Shown here: piece by piece, positions 7,540-13,299 of the stretch
Numbering within the stretch: the first letter of the stretch is position 1
How the letters are laid out: the number at the start of each line of letters is the position of its first letter
DNA from: Hemicentrotus pulcherrimus
Taxonomy: Eukaryota; Echinodermata; Echinoidea; Camarodonta; Strongylocentrotidae
Direction of reading: 5' to 3'
Length of the DNA: 13,299 bases
NCBI GenBank assembly: GCA_003118195.1
Contig: BEXV01004130.1
Span: 1-13,299 of the forward strand
Made by a program: the position numbers and the translations under genes
Notes under the pieces: model-generated
The model's database searches: none
What the model saw: the letters and a program-made list of their open reading frames with translations, nothing else
Told to the model about the DNA's origin: nothing

Positions 7540-7865
7540 GATCTGAAACCCAACACTGTGAAAACTCTGTGTACACAGAATGTACACATAGTGCAGTATA
7601 TACCACACTGTGGTAAATATGTGTCACTCTGTGTAACATATGTACGACTATGTGGTATTAAGCAACATGATCAGAAACCCCACACTGTGACAAAGAGTCA
7701 ACATATAGTCAATACATATAACACCGTCGTAAATATGTGGTACTCTGTGTTAAGTATATCATATCATATGGATATTGTGTGACAACAGTGTGAACACAAA
7801 AAAGTCCATACAATTTACACATAGTTGACTATGTGAACAAAGTGTGGCAACACATTGTATCATAA
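7540..7865. repeat. Diverged 129-bp duplication with dense short palindromes
   Basis: GATCTGAAACCCAACACTGTG at 7540 recurs as GATCAGAAACCCCACACTGTG at 7669 (offset 129). Later, GTAAATATGTG recurs at 7613 and 7729 (offset 116), so the two copies differ by a net 13-bp indel. The region is full of CACACTGTG, CTCTGTGT and CACATAG-type words in both orientations, including a perfect hairpin CACATAGT-TG-ACTATGTG near 7820-7837. There is no coding content. It resembles the subterminal repeats of a DNA transposon, where a transposase binds repeated short motifs, but no element ends or target duplication were identified. Confidence 0.6.
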
Positions 7866-8817
7866 GGGTGATCTCACTAACCGGGTTTAATTTTGCATCT
7901 AAAGTTGGTGGATTCATACCGTGTCAACGAATCTGCACTAATCAGGTGATCCTTGAAAACATAAATCAAAAGTATTAATAAGAAATTTGATAGTCTTTTA
8001 AAAGATTTAAATCGTGAAAGAATTAGCCTTAGAAGACAAAACGAACATTTTCCTAAAGTATAGAGAGGAACTTGTTATATTACATGTATACCTTTGTTTG
8101 ATATTTTTCCTAAATGTGAATCGCGATAATGAACTTTGCCTTAATAATCTGCTCTTATCAAATGCGCTTCGTTTCTTTTGAAAAACAGCTCTTTATAAAT
8201 GAAATGTTATTAGCATCATTCTTGTAAAAATAAAAGAAAATGACCCCGTGATTAAAACATCTTTTTTCCCCGCTAAGCCTGTCGCATATAACATAATTAT
8301 TGAACAATGAATATCCCATTTACACAGGCTTGAAACTCGACAGATCTGAGCGGTGAGGATTGTGACAAATTTCTCTGATGTTGGTCTAAACTGGTCATCA
8401 AGTTGGCGACCAATCCAGTTCCTTTCACGGAATTTCCCGACAAGGCGAAAACGAAAATGTTTTAAATCTCTTGCATTTACAGCTGCGCTTTAATGAGGTA
8501 CTCCTATAAATTTAGATGATAACGAAATTATCAGTTATCCTAAATGTTATCATTGTTTTATCAAGCCTGCTTGTATTCGTTTACGGTAACAATGTTTCAA
8601 TTTGCTTTTAAAAAGGGATAGTCTTTTAAAGATAAAATGTTACTCGAAGAAGAAACACAATTATGCATTCCTATCAAGTAATAATTTTGGTATAAATCCA
8701 TCGATGCGTAATCGTGGCATTATGCATTATTTAGCCAATGCTCTCTGTGTGATCATGATTTGAACACTTTCTCTTTATTGCGACACCTTGAAAGTTTATA
8801 ATCAATTTTTAGGTTAT
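7866..8817. other. Stretch without a recognisable gene
   Basis: AT-rich sequence. A 14-base word GATAGTCTTTTAAA occurs at 7989 and 8617. A short inverted pair ACTGG/CCAGT lies near 8388-8420. No exon, RNA gene or mobile element was supported. Confidence 0.5.
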
Positions 8818-8888
8818 GGAGCAAGAAAAGGAGAAAGGGAAAGAGCGATAGAGAGAGGTAAAAAAAAAAAAAGAAGAAGATAAAAAGG
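8818..8888. repeat. Purine-rich tract with poly-A
   Basis: A mostly A/G stretch with a GAGAGAG core, a 13-A run near 8861 and (GAA)n. It accounts for the phenylalanine-rich minus-strand open frame crossing it. Confidence 0.8.
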
Positions 8889-9229
8889 TAACCACGCCAT
8901 CTTGCTGAAGAAGAGTGATTAGAGTGATTTAACGGAAGGCTATAGCGTCTAGGCCTTCGGGTAGGAGATTTGATGTGTTGATGAGACGTTTGATATAAGT
9001 TGATATAGAGGTTAGTCACCCGCTTTAACTCACCCTCATTCCATGCCACCTCTTCCTCGGATCGTGTTCACACTGCCGGAACAAACAGGCCATTACCATC
9101 TTTCATTTCAAACGCTGACCCATTTGACATTCAAAGTGAAATGTCAACAGTACGCAGTTTTTTCAACATTTCAAAGTCGCGATCTCACCTACTTAAGATG
9201 TAAGAGTATAAAGAGTAAAGAGTAAACCT
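8889..9229. other. Stretch with small hairpins, no clear gene
   Basis: GAAGGC (8935-8940) pairs with GCCTTC (8953-8958). A second 8-bp stem, TTGACATT/AATGTCAA, lies near 9123-9147. A 60-codon plus-strand open frame (9043-9225) starts MPPLPRIVFTLPEQTGHYHL but shows no recognised domain or splice structure and is not called. Confidence 0.45.
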
Positions 9230-9403
9230 TCATAATTGACTTCTGGCAGTGGGTACGTGATGTTCAAACATGAGAACATGGCCTCCACCGCTTCTAGCAA
9301 GCACGAGTGGTTCTGTGCGTGCGCTTCTCTTGCCGTTGGTTAAACGTTCCCAGCCGTCAAGAGTCTGCTCGAATATCCTATAACTCAATGAAGATATCCG
9401 CTT
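9230..9403 (-). CDS. Unrecognised 57-codon open frame in CpG-dense patch
   Basis: On the minus strand an open frame runs from 9403 (just after a TGA at 9404-9406) to a TGA at 9230-9232, with no early ATG. It could only be an exon, for example starting at 9377 after TTATAG. The peptide is varied: it includes RIFEQTLDGWERLTNGKRSA and later LVLARSGGGHVLMFEHHV. No family is recognised. The DNA holds about nine CpG dinucleotides within roughly 120 bases, unlike the flanks. The opposite strand is also open for 35 codons here, so the lack of stops partly reflects higher GC. The proposed acceptor is weak in pyrimidines and no polyadenylation signal follows. It could be a terminal exon, a decayed gene fragment or a CpG-rich regulatory segment. 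Confidence 0.18.
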   Translation of the reverse strand, partial: KRISSLSYRIFEQTLDGWERLTNGKRSARTEPLVLARSGGGHVLMFEHHVPTARSQL

Positions 9404-10257
9404 TCAGATTGGATAAATAGCATTCACACTTATTACACTCCTCCCAATCCATTGCGACCGGCCACCATTGCATTTTATTTTCGCTTTAATAACCATCCTT
9501 GCCCTTTTAGTCAAACTCAAAGAAACTAACACAAACTAGATTTCTAGAACAAGCACGTTGTTTTCGAAATAAATTCTTACCACTGTAATTGTGATGTTCA
9601 CCAAAAGTCCTTCTAGGTATAAACTTGGACATTGGATAGAGAAAGTCTAACTGATGCAGACATTGATACTTTGGATACAGAGTTTATGTTATAGTCCTCA
9701 AAACCCGGTCATAATCGTGGAGGAATCCAGGAGAAGATANTGGGGTGGGGGTAGCTACGTAATCGTCTTGATTTTGGTAACATTTTAGAGCCTCCTTTTT
9801 TCCTTATCAGAATTTTTGTGAATAAAACGTGGTTTGAATAGTGTTAGTTACAGTACTGGTTTGTATTTACTTCGCTTATCAGAGTTTTTTAATTTTGTGC
9901 CCCATACATGGTGACAGAATTTTGGATTCGACACTGAAAACAATGTTTTCATATCTCCTGTAGATATACGTGTACACTCTCTTAGCAATGATACTTATAA
10001 ACCTTTAGGTAAATCAGAAGCCCCATGACTTTTACAAACCGATCGCCTGTCTGATTATCAAGATATTTATGAATTGAAATCGAAATGTCAAAATTCGTTT
10101 TCCTAACGGTTTGTATAACACTACAGGCTTTTGGGGACAATTAGTATGGTAAAACCGGTCGCTCAAAGATTTGTTAACTTTTAAGGCACTTCATGATTAT
10201 TTTAAAGCGCATTGTTTTAAGGGCGTCAATATATCACCATAACACATACACTGATAT
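9404..10257. other. Stretch without a recognisable gene
   Basis: AT-rich sequence with an undetermined base at 9740 just before a G-rich patch. The bases directly upstream of the repeat at 10258 may belong to the same interspersed element, but its start cannot be placed. Confidence 0.5.
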
Positions 10258-10298
10258 GGCCATGCATATCAAATGTAACATTGTTAAACGATGCCTTT
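10258..10298 (+). repeat. Dispersed repeat (copy 2)
   Basis: Second, diverged copy of the segment at 1-41 in the same orientation, 33 of 41 bases identical. Here the left flank is visible: GGGCGTCAATATATCACC and ACACATACACTGATAT precede it, so the element probably extends leftward. Confidence 0.55.
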
Positions 10299-10638
10299 CA
10301 GCCTTTTAAATACTAATGATTATTGTGCAACTAAGTATTTTTCGTGAAAAGACTGGAGAAATTAATATCTTTTTATCAAAATAGACTATCGATCTTAATC
10401 TGATAATCGGATTTTTTTATTACGCCAAGAGAAGCAAGAATAATGTGCTCAGTAGAGAAGAAGAAGGGGATAATGTATGTTCAGACGAAGCCGGATTCTG
10501 TCTGGGCGTTGAACTTGTAATGTTCTGAACAGCTTCACCCGAGAATCAATGGGGAGATACTTAACCACAATCGATCTTCTGGGATCGTGGGCAAAACACT
10601 TGAGATACAGTTAGAGTGGCTTCACGAAATACCTGTCA
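10299..10638. other. Stretch without a recognisable gene
   Basis: No open frame, repeat or RNA gene was recognised. A short purine run (AGAGAAGAAGAAGGGG) lies near 10454-10469. Confidence 0.5.
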
Positions 10639-10836
10639 ATGATCATGATCGTCATTATTAATATCATCATCGCTATCATCCAAATCATCACCGTTATCAT
10701 CATTGTTATCTCATCTTCACCACCACCATCATCATCATCATCAATTCATCCATTCTTCTTCTTCCCCTTTTCTTCCCTCTCATTCTCCTCATCATCACCA
10801 CCATCACCACCATCACCACCACCACCACCATCATCA
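10639..10836. repeat. Compound ATC/ACC trinucleotide microsatellite
   Basis: Imperfect ATC repeats (10639-10743) pass into a TTC/CT-rich block (about 10752-10790) and then into ATC/ACC repeats (10793-10836). The isoleucine-, proline- or methionine/valine-rich open frames on both strands are translations of this repeat and are not genes. Confidence 0.88.
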
Positions 10837-11545
10837 TGACTCTGTAGCAGCTTATAGCAGAAAGTAACCGTACTTTCGGCCTTCCTCCAATGATTAGCAC
10901 AACAAAGTTTGTTGATTGAAAAGAGTGTACTGCATGTATGAGGATAAATACCAGGCGTAAGTTCTACATCAAGATTGTGTATCATGTATATTTTGTATAA
11001 TACTTTTGTAAATATCTTTTACTTGATATTTTTTTTGTCCAAGGCCCTCGAGGACAGCAATTTTTTTTTTAACGGAATGGGAAAATTTGATTAAACACAA
11101 CTGAAATAAACACATTATAAAATATGAATAAATATACAATATATTCATCGACATGAAGTGATAATAATAATAATGGAAGTAGTACATTTTTTCCAGTTCA
11201 TGTATGTTTTTATATAAAAAAAAAGCAATGATTAACGAAACGGTAGGTCTTTAAAACTTTGATGATTATCGGCTGCTAAAACCAACGCAAAATAACACAA
11301 CAGACTCTCTGACGAGTTGAAGCAGTACATTTCTTCACTTTCATCTGCACTGTTTGTGGTTCCACAACATGTTTTATTCAGACTTGCATTGATTTGTAAT
11401 CATGAAATGGTTTTATTCAAGTGCTGTCTTGTCACAGGGAGTAAACCTATGTTTGCATGTTCTTTTCTTAGGACACAATGAGAATCCCGCGATTTACCCA
11501 TCAGATACTGAACTCATAACACCGCACTAGGTGTGCAGATCGTCA
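10837..11545. other. Stretch without a recognisable gene
   Basis: AT-rich sequence with T- and A-runs and a short (ATA)n at about 11160-11174. No gene was supported. Confidence 0.5.
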
Positions 11546-11570
11546 TTGTTTATTTTGTGGTCATTGATTA
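11546..11570 (+). promoter_or_regulatory. Cluster of FOX-, Runx- and homeobox-like words
   Basis: TGTTTAT (11547-11553) fits the forkhead core, TGTGGT (11556-11561) fits Runx, and TGATTA follows. Each word is short and common by chance; the only support is their adjacency. Confidence 0.15.
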
Positions 11571-11765
11571 TACACGGTACCTGACCGATTAGATTATTAA
11601 CAGAGTTCACAGAATTAACAACTTTGAACTTTAACATCTATCTCCTGAAATTGCTTTTTTTTCTCGATGCGTACAGCAAAATGGCCTGAGGCTCTCCTGA
11701 TTGTCATCGCAGCTTACACATCAAGGTTCTTATTCCGCATTTGGTCGCAAAAACTCGTCCGAGCT

Positions 11766-11779
11766 GTTGTCATGGTAAC
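11766..11779. promoter_or_regulatory. RFX X-box motif
   Basis: GTTGTCATGGTAAC fits the X-box pattern RYYNYY-N2-RRNRAC at every position. X-boxes are bound by RFX factors, which switch on ciliary genes in animals and usually lie close to the start of the target gene. The neighbourhood (about 11690-11830) is richer in CpG than average for the window. No ciliary gene start is visible here; a possible minus-strand exon with an ATG at 11772 is too weak to call. Confidence 0.4.
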
Positions 11780-12362
11780 GCCTGTAAATGATAGTTCGCA
11801 GCGATTGTATGCTTTCTTAATTATCCGTTATGAGCCCGGTAAATAGCCAAAAGTTACGCTCCTGAACCTCAACTAGGAGTTAAACTGGTAGGAATTTAAA
11901 AGAAAATATGTTCCTGAAATTGCATTGTGCATTTGCCTTCTGCCGTTTGAATGTTTAAATGTTTAGATTCATTTTGTATTCAATTTGATTTATCCGAAAA
12001 GAACGTTGTCACGTCTAGCTAACTGCTGTGAAATGAAAATTTATTTCACCTCCAAATAAATATTGATAAATATAAGTGAATTAAATAAATTGAATCATGT
12101 TTCTAATGTGAATTTAATATAATCAATACATTTTACCGTTGTAGACGATTCCCAGCATGCATACAAAAACAAAAAAGTCTGTTGGAAAGCGACGTAAAGA
12201 TTTTAAACATTGTCATGTACAACATTTAGGATTAATGTCGTCTGATTTCTACGAGTACAGACTGTAACCCGTGATGTGCAATGATGTTTGACATACGTCT
12301 CCCTATGGGTGTGGAAGGAGAGCTGAAGGTGACTTGTTTCGAGCCGATATGCATACAAATAA
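11780..12362. other. Stretch without a recognisable gene
   Basis: Strongly AT-rich from about 12030 to 12140. No repeat structure or coding frame was supported. Confidence 0.5.
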
Positions 12363-12427
12363 ATGGAGCGTGACTCTAAGCCTAGTCTACAGCACGTTTT
12401 ACCCATTACCTTGCGCGAGGAGAATGG
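12363..12427 (+). CDS. Speculative first coding exon
   Basis: An ATG at 12363 (AAATGG, G at +4 but T at -3) opens a frame MERDSKPSLQHVLPITLREE-NG that runs into a strong splice donor, GG|GTGAGT at 12428. The DNA is less AT-rich than its flanks. Read without splicing, the frame stops at the TGA inside the donor, as expected for an intron. Joining to the acceptor at 12639 keeps frame but stops after eight more codons, so the true partner may lie beyond the window. The peptide belongs to no family I recognise. An internal acceptor-like CTACAG before 12393 would give a shorter 35-nt exon instead. Support is the donor plus the coding-like composition; chance is quite possible. Confidence 0.2.
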
Positions 12428-12450
12428 GTGAGTATTGTCTCATATTTCAG

Positions 12451-12473
12451 GGCTGGCTGGCTGACTGGCTGGG
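12451..12473 (+). repeat. Short GGCT repeat
   Basis: Five to six GGCT units, one altered to GACT, follow TTTCAG. Confidence 0.7.
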
Positions 12474-12639
12474 ACCTAAGAGCGACTAACCAGAGATAGG
12501 ACAGGGATCAAACCACTTAAATACATTACCCTAAACGTCTTATTGAATACACAACTTCTTTGAAAATTGTTTTAAAGTCAACTAACATAATACGTGATAT
12601 CATTATGATAATATAACTCATTGAATTTCTTTTCTTCAG

Positions 12640-12775
12640 AGTGAAACCTGTTGCCGTGGTGTAAGACATGAAGACACACTATGATATCATAAGAGCGGGA
12701 GGAATCCGCCTCATTGAAGGAATGCACCAGGGTCAAAGCATGGCCAAGGAAAATAAAGCAATGTCGCATATAATC
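12640..12775 (+). other. Speculative terminal exon with AATAAA
   Basis: A strong acceptor (GAATTTCTTTTCTTCAG ending at 12639), with a plausible branch-point region upstream, is followed by about 110 bases of mixed composition and an AATAAA hexamer at 12752-12757. All forward frames meet a stop within 15 codons of the acceptor, so if transcribed this would be mostly 3' untranslated or non-coding RNA. The opposite strand has a 63-codon open frame across the same bases with no recognised domain. Confidence 0.18.
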
Positions 12776-13235
12776 AAAATTTTCTCAATCTAATGAGATA
12801 TTAAAGGAAAGAGAAACAATTATCTTGATATTAATTCGCAGACCACTGCCCTACATGCAGACACGATTCTTTCCCTACCCGTAAATAATTGATGACGTTT
12901 CAATACCTTTGGGAAATCACAGCCTTAGACCCGTTTGGAAAAGCACCTTCAAGGTCAAACAAATTGTTAGTTCAAGCTCTATATTAGGATGCAGAATACG
13001 CAGAATTTCGATTTTGTCGAAGAACATGATATGTTTTATTCATATTTCATAAAATTAATTCCGACATCGAATATGCAGTGGTTTTACAAAAGTCGATATT
13101 CTAAAAGTTATTTCCAACGTTTTATTAATTTCAAAAGTCAAGATAAGAATCTCTTGCTTAAAAAACAAACAAACATGTAATTGACTATGCTCATAAAAAA
13201 TTGCATAATACGCAGATAAAGTATATTATTTTATG
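12776..13235. other. Stretch without a recognisable gene
   Basis: AT-rich sequence. A 63-codon plus-strand open frame (12989-13180) is rich in Phe, Tyr, Lys and Asn as expected from base composition, and is not called. Confidence 0.5.
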
Positions 13236-13299
13236 AAGGTAATACCAATAATAATGATAACAATATTGATACTACTAATAATTATAACATTACTACTAC
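13236..13299. repeat. ATT/ACT-rich simple sequence at window end
   Basis: Degenerate AAT, ATT and ACT triplets run to the last base, so the microsatellite probably continues outside the window. Confidence 0.6.

Noticed and set aside
7989..8630. Exact 14-base direct repeat GATAGTCTTTTAAA at 7989 and 8617
   Set aside because: An AT-rich 14-mer recurring once in 13 kb is near chance expectation and the flanks do not align.
10639..10985. Several open frames on both strands rich in Ile, Pro, Gly/Asp or Met/Val
   Set aside because: All are translations of the ATC/ACC microsatellite.
12451..12520. Possible tRNA or small RNA around the GGCT repeat
   Set aside because: No A box, B box or cloverleaf pairing could be found; the GC content comes from the tetranucleotide repeat.

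Overview
This window looks like non-coding nuclear DNA from an animal, most likely a marine invertebrate; a sea urchin or other echinoderm is my best guess. The reasons are AT-rich sequence broken by long (CT)n/(GA)n tracts, many small non-autonomous transposon remnants and minisatellites, absence of any long open frame, no bacterial gene organisation, and two assembly Ns (3243, 9740). The species assignment is inference. No complete gene, tRNA, rRNA or CRISPR array is visible. Most open frames are low-complexity repeat translations or chance frames.

Layout from left to right. Positions 1-41 carry a fragment of a dispersed repeat whose diverged second copy lies at 10258-10298. Positions 360-622 hold two short overlapping open frames and an inverted AGGTCA pair. 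Positions 682-1066 are a compact inverted-repeat element bounded by TTAA (piggyBac-type MITE candidate). A pyrimidine tract (2158-2498) and a complementary purine tract (3041-3297) sit about 540 bp apart. On the minus strand at 4701-4797 there is a 97-nt exon-like segment with good splice signals and a peptide resembling the end of a Cache-type sensor domain; it is the best coding candidate. Positions 5831-6604 hold three tandem copies of a 250-270 bp unit, followed almost directly by a head-to-head minisatellite (6624-6889) of 14-16 bp units, which forms a long imperfect palindrome ending in a small hairpin.

Further right, 7217-7274 combines an NRF1/P3A2-like site with inverted nuclear-receptor half-sites. 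A 15-G run lies at 7459-7473. A palindrome-rich, 129-bp diverged duplication spans 7540-7865. A CpG-dense patch with a 57-codon minus-strand open frame lies at 9230-9403, an ATC/ACC microsatellite at 10639-10836, and an RFX X-box at 11766-11779. Two speculative plus-strand exons (12363-12427 and 12640 onward) follow, and the last 65 bases are ATT/ACT-rich simple sequence.

I see no genes that work together as a pathway. The window reads as intergenic or intronic DNA dominated by repeats, with a few possible exons and regulatory sites. I did not find a convincing new biological system. The most unusual structures are the satellite/palindromic-minisatellite composite and the TTAA element.
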